This document shows positions 23,305 through 31,519 of a stretch of 64,000 bases of DNA, piece by piece (within the stretch, counting starts at the first letter, position 1; each line of letters starts with the position of its first letter). The notes below the pieces were generated by a model. That model searched no databases. It worked only from the letters and a program-made list of their open reading frames with translations, and was not told the origin of the DNA. Origin of the DNA: Maribacter_C sp947494565 (GTDB lineage Bacteria; Bacteroidota; Bacteroidia; Flavobacteriales; Flavobacteriaceae); assembly GCF_047345415.1 (NCBI RefSeq), contig NZ_JBLFEP010000002.1, forward strand, positions 868,001 to 932,000, given 5' to 3'. Position numbers and translations under genes: made by a program.

Positions 23305-25713
23305 TTAATCTGTAGCTATTGTTTTGGAAATCAAATGGCCGTCGTTTGAAAAACCTTGGATAACGAATAGTAAACCGTTGGTCTTTTCATTTTGTGCGAT
23401 TTTAAAGCTGATGTCTCCTTTCGTATCCGTTTTCAAGTGGGGTTTCCAATCGACTTCCAATAAATCCAAAGGTCTTGATTCCTCAAAGATATATCGGGGT
23501 GTATAATACGTTCTAGCGCGATCAAACCCATTGTTAACAACGAATTGGTCAAAAGGTTTGTTTTTATATTGGCGATAATCAGCTGAAGTAAATACTTGAA
23601 AAATCATAATACTTACTTGAGCTCCTGGGTCAAAGCCGAGATTGTTGACCATGATATTTTCAATATCATTTAGTGGCAATTGCAGGGTGGGTAACTCTTC
23701 AGGTCGGATCGACCTACCATTGATGAATAGTGGGGCGAACTTGCGATGGCCCCCAAGATAGGCTTCCCCATTGTCTCTTGTTCGAACGGTAAACCCTTGT
23801 TGTGCCAGAAGATCCATTAAGCCCATATCGGAATTTTTGAATACTTCGGGAAACGGTATATCATAGTATTTGCCAATATCGCTCACCAAGGGTTTATACT
23901 TCGCGATTGTTTTTCTTCTTTGTAGGTATCGTTCGCTACGTTTCTTATCGGTTACGGTTACTTCATCTAGGTCAATGGTACCCTCCAAATTTCGGAATAG
24001 ACTATCATTGCCCCAGACCCTTGTTCCATAATTTTTTATGTTGTCAAAACCATAGGGCGGGCCCTTTTCTCGGGCGGAAACTGCTGGTGCTCTATCAATC
24101 TTAAGGTCGGTGGTCGTTTTGTTAGCAGTGGTGTCATATGCAATAGTTGAGGGTTTGATCAGTTTCCCGAAACTATCTCGATAGGCTACCCTTAAGGTAT
24201 CGCCATTGAAGAGGTCCAAGTTTTGAAAGACAAATTGAGATTGGTCCGTTAATTCAACCTTGTCGATTATACGGAGGTCATCAGGTATTAAAACAAGATC
24301 GGTATACTTCCCTTCTTTTTTGAGTGTCCCCTTTAGTTCAAAACCCTGTTCGAATTCATAGGCTTCATCTGGGTTGATTTCTTGAATCAGTTCATCAAGC
24401 GTGTACCGGGTCCAGCCCTGGGTAAGTAACAGCAAGTCTAAATGTTCTTTTCTTTTCTCATTTTCGGTGTCAAAGTAATATGCCGGGTTTTCAATCGTAC
24501 CTTTCACATAAGGACTCAGTAGAAAGGCGCTCTCGATGGTGTTTTTTTGATCTACCGCCTTCGATTTTTTTTGAAGTATTGAAACACTCAAATCGACCCC
24601 TAGCCTTTTCTTTTTTCCTTTGGTCGAAAGACGATACGTAATGGAGTCACTATCGATTTTGGCTTTTTCAAGAGAAACAAATGATTTTTTCCGGCCGGTT
24701 TCCATATAGAATTTACGTTCGGCGATAGGTTGGTCATCGGCGAAGAGTGTTAGGGTATGTACCCCGTCTAAAAATATGTTTTTATCGGTTTCGATGAATA
24801 GGTTCGTTGAATCGAGCCGTTCCATCGAAAGAAGTTGGAATAGCTGACGGTCTTGATAGTATAAGAGCGTATAGTTCGAAACCGCTTGATTATTTAGCGT
24901 CGCCTCATTGGTCTTTACGCTTGTTTTGAGGTATTTTTCGTCTGAATTGTCGATGCTTAACGACACGCCTTTCGCCAATGCCTTGGGCACATCTTGTTCC
25001 AGTAGCGTATCTTGAAGTTGTATTTTGGCCCTATAGGTTTCCCCTTTTTCGTAGATAAAACTACACCTTCCCATGCCCTCATGTTCACTTTGGAAAGTGG
25101 TAATGGTCCCGCCCTCGTTGTTAATAATAGTGCCTTGAAAATCAACACTTCTGCTGCCTAATAGTGCTTTAATGCCAAGGCTATTTTCAACGTCTTCAAT
25201 AAGATTTCCACTTTCGGGAAGCAATTGCACATCATACTGCTTGTGCTCTTCCATTGATGGGTTAGGGGGTAGTTGCCCCAATATCGTAATTTCTTGCAGG
25301 TACTGGTATTCCTTTCCAAAATTACGCATGTAGTTGGTGCGGGCCTGAAGGTAATAGACGCCGGGCGCGATAGCATCATTTAGTTCGATTTGACCCAAGC
25401 CCGTCCCTTCTGTTATAGCAATGTTCTTTGCGAATATTTGTGTTCCATTTTCATCGAACAGTTTTACTTCCAAGATTTTTGTTCGAACCGATGGATGATT
25501 GATTGAATCGCCTACGTATGCTTTGAACCAAATGATATCATCGGAAAAGTAGGCCGTTTTGTTGGTATGCACATAGACTTTTTCTTTCAGTCTAGGGTTT
25601 TGTTGCATTTCGTACAATCCGTCGATCAACGAAGTCTGAGCGGTCATAAAAAGGCTGACCGATAGCATGCCGATATAAAGCAGAAATTTAACGCCGCTGG
25701 CCACTTTAGACAT
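23305..25713 (-). CDS. Large exported protein with MG2-like N-terminus and barrel-less TonB plug-like domain
   Basis: About 802 residues. The Met at 25713 starts a normal signal peptide (VKFLLYIGMLSVSLFMTAQ); the longer frame from 25857 adds a 48-residue extension of no likely use. The N-terminal part resembles macroglobulin MG2-like beta domains (KVYVHTNKTAYFSDDIIWFK, GVYYLQARTNYMRNFG). A later region (EIDLDEVTV-like, here GTIDLDEVTVTDKKR, then DLLAQQGFTV, PLFINGRSI, IENIMVNNLG) looks like the plug of TonB-dependent receptors. The protein ends soon after with YTPRYIFEESRPLDLLEVDW and no beta-barrel. Such proteins recur in Flavobacteria without known role. They are probably periplasmic or surface carriers of structural domains. 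Flanking gaps suggest a single-gene transcript. Confidence 0.7.
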   Translation of the reverse strand: MSKVASGVKFLLYIGMLSVSLFMTAQTSLIDGLYEMQQNPRLKEKVYVHTNKTAYFSDDIIWFKAYVGDSINHPSVRTKILEVKLFDENGTQIFAKNIAITEGTGLGQIELNDAIAPGVYYLQARTNYMRNFGKEYQYLQEITILGQLPPNPSMEEHKQYDVQLLPESGNLIEDVENSLGIKALLGSRSVDFQGTIINNEGGTITTFQSEHEGMGRCSFIYEKGETYRAKIQLQDTLLEQDVPKALAKGVSLSIDNSDEKYLKTSVKTNEATLNNQAVSNYTLLYYQDRQLFQLLSMERLDSTNLFIETDKNIFLDGVHTLTLFADDQPIAERKFYMETGRKKSFVSLEKAKIDSDSITYRLSTKGKKKRLGVDLSVSILQKKSKAVDQKNTIESAFLLSPYVKGTIENPAYYFDTENEKRKEHLDLLLLTQGWTRYTLDELIQEINPDEAYEFEQGFELKGTLKKEGKYTDLVLIPDDLRIIDKVELTDQSQFVFQNLDLFNGDTLRVAYRDSFGKLIKPSTIAYDTTANKTTTDLKIDRAPAVSAREKGPPYGFDNIKNYGTRVWGNDSLFRNLEGTIDLDEVTVTDKKRSERYLQRRKTIAKYKPLVSDIGKYYDIPFPEVFKNSDMGLMDLLAQQGFTVRTRDNGEAYLGGHRKFAPLFINGRSIRPEELPTLQLPLNDIENIMVNNLGFDPGAQVSIMIFQVFTSADYRQYKNKPFDQFVVNNGFDRARTYYTPRYIFEESRPLDLLEVDWKPHLKTDTKGDISFKIAQNEKTNGLLFVIQGFSNDGHLISKTIATD

Positions 25714-26109
25714 TTCCTTAACGATTCTTTCTATCAAGATAGTAAAAAGGATAATGGACACTGGATAGAACGACCTATTTATCGAAAATCCCTTCAAATT
25801 TGTACGTGGTAGATGAACCGCATCGATTTTCTTTTTTGTGTAGATCCAATATATCAATTTGAAATAAGGAAGTGCTATTCGCGTGTGAATTCAAATCACG
25901 AATTACATACCGGAGACGGAAGTCGTAGAAAATGACCAATATTTAAGCCCCATGGATTTTCTGAACCGGATGGATTAAATGGCCGTTTTGAAGGACCGCT
26001 ATTTTTCCACCAATTCTTGAAAGTTGTACTGAACCATCCTTATCAGTTATATTTGGTATATAGTGAGCATATGTTCATTATACATACATTGGTAATCATT
26101 TCACTCAAA
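25714..26109. other. Divergent intergenic region
   Basis: About 400 bases between the divergently read genes at 23305-25713 and 26110-26649. It must hold promoters for both, but I see no match to the Bacteroidota consensus strong enough to place. Met-initiated extensions of both neighbours run into it and were rejected. Confidence 0.4.
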
Positions 26110-26649
26110 ATGAAATTTCTCTTCTTATTTCTAGTCATTATAGGTTTCCAAGGTTTCTCCCAACCGGGGTGTGAAGATGGAAAATATAAAATATTGATAT
26201 ACGGAATGGCCAAAAATCCAAGCCAGTCGGAACTGGCTTTAGATCAAAAATGGAATATTGAAAAAATATCCGTTGCCCAATGCCGAGTGAATGCTAAATT
26301 AAGGGACAGCGTCAAAATTGAAAATGAACAAACTTGGGCAAGAATAGCAAAAGAATTGCGAATCGAAAATCCTGAATTGGACTATCAAAAACAACTCTAC
26401 AGTACGAAAAGAGACTTGAACATAATCAAATCAATGGTTCACAATAGCAATGTTGCGAATTCAATATGGAAAAACCTAAGGAAGAAAAAAGAGGATTTTT
26501 TGATTTATGAAAACATGGAGATTTTGGATAAATCAAAATATGCGATTTCAGTTAAGAAATGGAAAAGGGAAAATGACAGCAAACCACAAAGCAGGACTTA
26601 TAATTGCATTGTTGACCTATCTTCGGAATCGGTCGTACTGAAAGACTAA
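26110..26649 (+). CDS. Small exported protein of unknown function
   Basis: I do not recognise this 179-residue protein. The ATG at 26110 opens a signal peptide (MKFLFLFLVIIGFQGFSQ); the frame upstream is open but hydrophobic in an odd pattern and has no reason to be coding. The mature part is charged and Lys-rich, with three cysteines (GCEDG, AQCRV, YNCIVDL) and a helical middle (QTWARIAKELRIENPELDYQ). It looks like an orphan. It is the first of three + strand genes in a region otherwise coded on the reverse strand, and by eye is richer in A and T than its neighbours, consistent with acquisition. Confidence 0.5.
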   Translation: MKFLFLFLVIIGFQGFSQPGCEDGKYKILIYGMAKNPSQSELALDQKWNIEKISVAQCRVNAKLRDSVKIENEQTWARIAKELRIENPELDYQKQLYSTKRDLNIIKSMVHNSNVANSIWKNLRKKKEDFLIYENMEILDKSKYAISVKKWKRENDSKPQSRTYNCIVDLSSESVVLKD

Positions 26650-26773
26650 GCTACTATTGGCAACATGGGTCATAATTTATGGCTACAAAAAGTTAACTTC
26701 AACCTTGGAAATTATCAACGGCTGAATTGGCCACCGCAGGAAATCTAAAGAGTTCCAACGCCACTTCAAATTA

Positions 26774-26784
26774 TTGCCGAGACG
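26774..26784 (+). repeat. Short direct repeat, left copy, before the DUF3179 gene
   Basis: TTGCCGAGACG (26774-26784), followed by TTGGCAAACAATAAC. It is repeated with one change at 27628-27638, beyond the DUF3179 gene. TTGCC and GGCAA also form a small inverted repeat here. The pair brackets a single gene, as in gene-cassette arrays, but no full attC-like structure is visible. Confidence 0.35.
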
Positions 26785-26808
26785 TTGGCAAACAATAACA
26801 AAAGAATC

Positions 26809-27621
26809 ATGAAAAAAATCATGTTACTATTTCTGACTATTCTGACCATAGGATGTAAAGAGCAAACGAAAAAGGAAGAAGCCAAATCTGTAGACAAAAA
26901 GGAAAATGTAAAAAAGAAACGACCAGTTGCATTTGAAGAGGGCAAGTTTTTCGAAGTCGATGGAAAGAAAATGTTATGTGGTGGAGAAAATGAAAATGAG
27001 CATTTTGACATTACTAATTATCTACTCAAAGACGAACAGTTTCACTACGGAATAGGACGTGAAAAATTTCCCGCGTTATTAAAACCTAAATTTGTTTCTG
27101 TTGCAGAAGCAAACAAAGTGTGGGCAGATAGTACAAGGTTTTTGTTAGCTCAATCTGGTAATGAAGTCAAAGCATATGCTGTTAAAGACTTAACAAGACA
27201 CGAAATTGTAAACGATGTTTTGGACGGACAACCCATAATGGCCGTTTATTGCATATTGGCTGATTTAGGAGCTATTTATGAGAGAAATTATGGCGATAAA
27301 GAGCTAACATTTGCATTAAGTGGATATACTTACTATGACGAAAATGTTTGGAATGGATTAGATGGGTTTGTGTTTTGGGATAGGGAAACAGAAAGCCTAT
27401 GGTGGCCATTGATCGGAAAGGCGGTCTCCGGACCTTTAAAGGATGTAAAACTTATTGAGATGGACAAAAACAAATGGAGTGATACCCATTGGAAAAACAT
27501 ACGAGAAAATCATCCAAATGCAAAAGTTCTAAAGTCAGGACAGGATTTTGAAAGGCCAACTGAATGGAAAAAAATAGAAGATGTGGCTTCCATTGTAGAG
27601 AACTTTTCGGTAGAGAAATAA
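26809..27621 (+). CDS. DUF3179-family lipoprotein
   Basis: About 270 residues with a lipoprotein signal (MKKIMLLFLTILTIGC, then KEQTKKEE and a long Lys/Glu linker). The body matches DUF3179: KAYAVKDLTRHEIVND, GQPIMAVYCILADLGAIYER, LTFALSGYTYYDENV, FWDRETESLWWPLIGKAVSGPL and a C-terminal NAKVLKSG. In most DUF3179 proteins the motif is YCPLCG; here YCILADLG keeps only the first Cys, so a CxxC-type metal or redox site is lost. The start at 26809 gives the signal; an upstream Met at 26785 overlaps the flanking repeat. Function of DUF3179 is not established. The gene lies alone between two near-identical 11-base repeats. Confidence 0.7.
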   Translation: MKKIMLLFLTILTIGCKEQTKKEEAKSVDKKENVKKKRPVAFEEGKFFEVDGKKMLCGGENENEHFDITNYLLKDEQFHYGIGREKFPALLKPKFVSVAEANKVWADSTRFLLAQSGNEVKAYAVKDLTRHEIVNDVLDGQPIMAVYCILADLGAIYERNYGDKELTFALSGYTYYDENVWNGLDGFVFWDRETESLWWPLIGKAVSGPLKDVKLIEMDKNKWSDTHWKNIRENHPNAKVLKSGQDFERPTEWKKIEDVASIVENFSVEK

Positions 27622-27627
27622 TAACGT

Positions 27628-27638
27628 TTGCCGAGCCG
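27628..27638 (+). repeat. Short direct repeat, right copy, after the DUF3179 gene
   Basis: TTGCCGAGCCG (27628-27638) starts seven bases after the DUF3179 stop and differs by one base from the copy at 26774. GGCAAAC near the left copy and GTTTGCC here are also inverted to each other, so the gene has both direct and inverted short repeats at its ends. Confidence 0.35.
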
Positions 27639-27680
27639 AAATAATAGCCGATACAATTACATATCATTTAAACTAACCAT

Positions 27681-29771
27681 ATGAAAAATTATATTCTTTT
27701 ACTGGCAGTCGCCTTATTAATATCTTGTGAGCAATCCAAAACGACCATTACCGAAAACGAAATTCTTTGGGATACTTATGGCATTCCTCATATCTATGCA
27801 ACTTCTGATAATGACTTGTATTACATGTCTGCATGGGGTCAGATGAAAAATCATGGAAACCTTATTTTAAAACTTTATGGAGAAGCTAGAGGTACTAGTG
27901 CAGAATTATGGGGTGAAGGTTTTGAAATTAATAAAGCATTACATCATTTAGGCCTTTATGAACAATTGCAACCCGCTTATGACAATTTAGTGCCTAAATA
28001 TCAAGAAATGCTTCAATCTTTTGTGGCTGGAATCAATTCCTACGCAGAGAAGAATAGTGACGAATTAGATGAAAAATATAAAAGGGTTCTACCGATAACT
28101 GTAAATGATATCATCGCACACAATTTTCGTGTAGTGAATTATGAATTTCTTATTCGAGGAACTTTTTCATCCAATCAAAAAATAGAAGGTGGATCAAATT
28201 CTTGGGCGCTTTCAGGAAGCAAAACCTCTACTGGCAATGCGATGTTGGTTGCCAATCCACATTTATGGTGGTCAGACCTTTATTTATGGCATGAACAACA
28301 ATTTATTACAAATGAATACAACATGTATGGCGCAACCCTTATAGGGAATCCCTCAATAATTCTTGGTTTCAATGACAACGTGTCGTGGACACATACGGTA
28401 AACACAATTGATAACACAGACTTGTTCGAATTAAAGAAAGAGGGCAATACTTATTTACTGGATGATGAATTTATTCCATTTGAAGTGCGTAACTATATAG
28501 TTAAAGAATTGCAAGAAGATGGAATCATAAAAACGCATGAATTCAAAAGGAACATCGCAAAGCATGGGGTTATCATCCGGGAAAGTGAAAATTCTGCAAT
28601 AGCCATTCGCTTTGCACAGATGAAAAACTTCACACCACTAATCGAACAGTACGACTTAATGTCGAAAGCGAAGAATTTAGAGGATATGAAAAATGCCCTT
28701 GCCCTAAGACAAATGCCATTTTTGAACACAGTTTATGCCGATAAAGACGGCAATATAATGCACCATTTTGGCGGACTTGTACCTAAAAAAAATGGCGATT
28801 GGGATAAATGGCAAGGAGTGGTATCTGGTGATTCTAGTGCTGACATTTGGACCGATTATTACGAAAGTAATGAGTTGCCTGTTGTTATCAATCCTCCCTC
28901 CGGTTGGTTACAGAACGCTAATGATCCACCTTATTTAAATACGTTGCCAAAGGTATTGGATCCCAATGATTTTGCATCACATATAGCACCGAATAATATG
29001 AGGTTTCGACCACAACGTGCCGCGAGATTAATGCATGAAGAAGATAGTATTTCTTTAAATCGTTTGGTAGAGTTAAAACATGACAATAAAGCAGAATTGG
29101 CACTACGATTAAATGATGACCTGCTGGCTTTGAAAGATCTTACGTCCGACTCTTTAGTTCGTGCAGCCGTTGACGTAATGACAAAATGGGACGGTTCTTA
29201 CGACGCCAATAGTCTAGGTGCCCTACTTTTTATGGAATTTACCAATACATGGGCTTTAGAAAAGCAAACTAGCCCATTTCAATTGATTAATTTATTGAAG
29301 GATCCATGGCAGTATAATGACCCTATCAATACACCAGACGGATTTGTTGATAATAAGGAAATTGTTGATATCATAAAAAAAGCTGCTGAAAATCATTTGA
29401 CTAAGTATCCCTCTCTTGAAATTCCATATGGAGACTATTATAAATTAAGAATCGGTGATTTAGAATATCCCGGAACAGGAGGTCCCCAACATTTAGGTGT
29501 TTTTAGAATTTTATATTCTTTAGGTTCAACCCCTGATGAAGAAGGCAAATTTTTCGGCAATTTTGGAGATACTTTCGTTCTTGTTCTTGAAATGGGAGAA
29601 GAAATCAACGCTAAAGGACTCTTAACATATGGAAATTCATCTAATACTGATAACAAACATTATGGCGACCAACTAGAAATGTTTAGTAAGAATAAATTAA
29701 GGGATATTTGGTTCGAACGAATCGATCAGGAGACGAATATGGAGCTGAAGGAAAATAAAAACGATATGTGA
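27681..29771 (+). CDS. Penicillin-acylase-family N-terminal-nucleophile hydrolase, lipoprotein
   Basis: This 696-residue Ntn hydrolase cleaves side-chain amides such as acyl-homoserine lactones, beta-lactams or other N-acyl compounds. It has a lipoprotein signal (LLLAVALLISC). The short alpha part (about 25-165) has DTYGIPHIYATSDNDLYYM and YGEARGTSAE. The autocleavage and nucleophile site is EGGSNSWALSGSK (about residue 175), where the first Ser should become the N-terminal nucleophile. The beta part has NPHLWWSDLYLWHEQQF, GNPSIILGFNDNVSWTHTVN and ADKDGNIMHHFGG, all standard landmarks. It is slightly shorter than typical members. The substrate is unknown; quorum-signal or antibiotic degradation is possible. 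It is the third of three + strand genes. Confidence 0.85.
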   Translation: MKNYILLLAVALLISCEQSKTTITENEILWDTYGIPHIYATSDNDLYYMSAWGQMKNHGNLILKLYGEARGTSAELWGEGFEINKALHHLGLYEQLQPAYDNLVPKYQEMLQSFVAGINSYAEKNSDELDEKYKRVLPITVNDIIAHNFRVVNYEFLIRGTFSSNQKIEGGSNSWALSGSKTSTGNAMLVANPHLWWSDLYLWHEQQFITNEYNMYGATLIGNPSIILGFNDNVSWTHTVNTIDNTDLFELKKEGNTYLLDDEFIPFEVRNYIVKELQEDGIIKTHEFKRNIAKHGVIIRESENSAIAIRFAQMKNFTPLIEQYDLMSKAKNLEDMKNALALRQMPFLNTVYADKDGNIMHHFGGLVPKKNGDWDKWQGVVSGDSSADIWTDYYESNELPVVINPPSGWLQNANDPPYLNTLPKVLDPNDFASHIAPNNMRFRPQRAARLMHEEDSISLNRLVELKHDNKAELALRLNDDLLALKDLTSDSLVRAAVDVMTKWDGSYDANSLGALLFMEFTNTWALEKQTSPFQLINLLKDPWQYNDPINTPDGFVDNKEIVDIIKKAAENHLTKYPSLEIPYGDYYKLRIGDLEYPGTGGPQHLGVFRILYSLGSTPDEEGKFFGNFGDTFVLVLEMGEEINAKGLLTYGNSSNTDNKHYGDQLEMFSKNKLRDIWFERIDQETNMELKENKNDM

Positions 29772-29776
29772 CAATA

Positions 29777-29846
29777 GTTATAAGTAATCGCCTGCCTGCG
29801 GGTAGGCTTGCTAAGTTAAGTGTTAACTGACACAACTACTTATAAC
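29777..29846. repeat. Nested inverted repeats after the penicillin acylase gene
   Basis: An outer perfect 10-base pair of arms, GTTATAAGTA (29777-29786) and TACTTATAAC (29837-29846), encloses two further hairpins: GCCTGCC/GGTAGGC (29790-29807) and AGTTAA-GTG-TTAACT (about 29814-29828). It starts five bases after the acylase stop. It has no T-tract, so it is not a standard terminator; a REP/MITE-like element or an RNA-stability structure is possible. The rest of the gap to 30219 shows nothing that I recognise. Confidence 0.5.
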
Positions 29847-30219
29847 CAAGACCGCGAGGTACAGGCAATTCCTAAAATCATGGATTTTTGAAACTTTTTC
29901 TTCCTTAAGTCCTGTTAGTCGACCGTTTTGTGAAATGTATGAGAGGTAAAAAGCTTTTTGTCGCTAAAATTTCTAACTATTTTATAGAATAGTGTACTAT
30001 TAATTTAGGCCTTACCCACCCGATTTTACTTGATGTAACCAGTACACATCAAGATATGACCACAGTATCGCATTTTTCAAAAGTTTCACCGACTTCATTC
30101 AAAACGTGGAAAACACCTTTTTTCCTCAGCGTCAATACGCTTTTGAGGATGCCGTTATATCGATCCGAAAAATAGTCCGCTTCGCCTTACATTAGATTTA
30201 AAAGCCCTTTTATTTGTTT

Positions 30220-30639
30220 TTAGAGCTCATCTGCCTTGGTGCAACAGTTTTCAGTAAGGCATTGACAATACCTACGGTTGTACAAATGCAGTATGACCAA
30301 GGCAATTGAGGGTACATAAATCAGTGCCTCTGCAAGTGCGATGAATTGCAGTTTTTCATTCAAAATGATTCCGGCCAATACTGCCCAAAAGCTCCATAGG
30401 GCCAGCTTCATCCATTTTTTGGAGGTGTTCTTTACGGACCAAAACACGGCCACGAAGGATATCACAATGAAAACAATATCCAAAAACCCCCACCAAAGGG
30501 GGCTGCTATGATGTCCGTGCACATGACCGGTATGGGCGGCGAATAAAAATGGTGTGGCCAAGCAATGCGCAAGGCACAGGCTACTTGCCATGGAGCCCCA
30601 TACATCTGATTGCTTGATCCATTGTGTCGATGTTGCCAT
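30220..30639 (-). CDS. MerC-domain membrane protein
   Basis: This 139-residue inner-membrane protein has four hydrophobic helices and the MerC signature SDVWGSMASSLCLAHCLATP, with the Cys pair (CLAHC) in the first helix. MerC proteins move mercury or related soft metals, but many chromosomal copies have no link to mercury. A His-rich loop (HTGHVHGHH) follows helix 1, and the C-terminal tail is Cys-rich (RYCQCLTENCCTKADEL), both capable of binding metal. It is the last gene of a run of 13 reverse-strand genes with gaps of 42 bases or less, placed 42 bases after the lipoprotein gene. I infer a metal-related task for the run partly from this gene. Confidence 0.85.
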   Translation of the reverse strand: MATSTQWIKQSDVWGSMASSLCLAHCLATPFLFAAHTGHVHGHHSSPLWWGFLDIVFIVISFVAVFWSVKNTSKKWMKLALWSFWAVLAGIILNEKLQFIALAEALIYVPSIALVILHLYNRRYCQCLTENCCTKADEL

Positions 30640-30681
30640 AGTTGTTTCGTCGGTTATCTTTTTAAAAATTAGGATTTCCTT

Positions 30682-31494
30682 TTAAGGTTTTAGCGTAACT
30701 GTTCGGGTTACTTGATTGAAGGGGCCTCCAATGGCATTGCCATCGACATCCACCAGCGCTAACTGTATGGTGACTTCGCCCATCGGTAATCCTTTGACAA
30801 TGTGTGGGGCCCATTCCGTAATTAGAAATTCGGTGCCGTTCACCGTCGCCTTCACCTTAGCACCATCTTCTGCAAGGGTGGTGTTCAAGACAAAAAAGTC
30901 TAATAAAAGGCTTTCCGTGTCTTTTCCTGAATACGTTCCTTTGGGGCGGCTGTAAATGAGGGTAGGTGCCTCCATATCCAATTCTAAAGAGTCGATTGCA
31001 TTTGGCCCAATCTCCAGTTTTTTAACTACTACCGATTTTTCATTTTTAACCGACTCGTGGTAGGAGCGGCTCAAGAACGCCACTAGATGATGTACACCAT
31101 TCGGAATGTCCTTTGCAAAGGAAGACTCGTAGTGGGCCGAGTACGGTTGGTTATTCAAAATAAAATGGATGTGTTGCCCCTTGCCGGAATTGGCCAAGAG
31201 TTGAGCATTGGGACCTTTGGTCTGTGCGCCCAGTTCGTAATTGTCTACAGTAAAGCCGAAGTCTACATTCCCACCTTCGGATATTTTCATGTTCTGCGGA
31301 GCGTTCATCTGCAAAACGGCATCGCTATAGGCCGGTGAACCTTCAAGTTTTTCGAGGGTAATCTTAGGGGTTTCGATTTCGACTGCCACTGATTCTTCGA
31401 CTTGTTCGCTATTTTCCTTTTTCTGTTGTTTACAAGAGGCAATTATAACTGTAATCAAGAGCATTGTTAACCAATTGGGTGTGTTCATTTTCAT
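30682..31494 (-). CDS. Histidine-rich lipoprotein of unknown function
   Basis: This 270-residue lipoprotein (signal LTMLLITVIIASC, then KQQKKENSEQ) carries an acidic linker and a beta-rich domain that I cannot name with certainty; homologues in Flavobacteria are annotated inconsistently. The middle has a His-containing stretch, GKGQHIHFILNNQPYSAHY then NGVHHLVAFLSRSYHES, with seven histidines in about 50 residues, possibly a metal site. The last third (TLAEDGAKVKATVNGTEFLI, GEVTIQLALVDVDGN) looks like an Ig-like module. It lies between the DUF5829-like and MerC-domain genes with short gaps, so it is co-transcribed with both. Confidence 0.55.
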   Translation of the reverse strand: MKMNTPNWLTMLLITVIIASCKQQKKENSEQVEESVAVEIETPKITLEKLEGSPAYSDAVLQMNAPQNMKISEGGNVDFGFTVDNYELGAQTKGPNAQLLANSGKGQHIHFILNNQPYSAHYESSFAKDIPNGVHHLVAFLSRSYHESVKNEKSVVVKKLEIGPNAIDSLELDMEAPTLIYSRPKGTYSGKDTESLLLDFFVLNTTLAEDGAKVKATVNGTEFLITEWAPHIVKGLPMGEVTIQLALVDVDGNAIGGPFNQVTRTVTLKP

Positions 31495-31519
31495 TTCTAT
31501 TGCTTTTAAGGGTTATGTA

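Noticed and set aside
29777..29846. Integron attC site
   Set aside because: The element has inverted arms but lacks the paired core sites and gene-array context required; kept only as an unexplained repeat.
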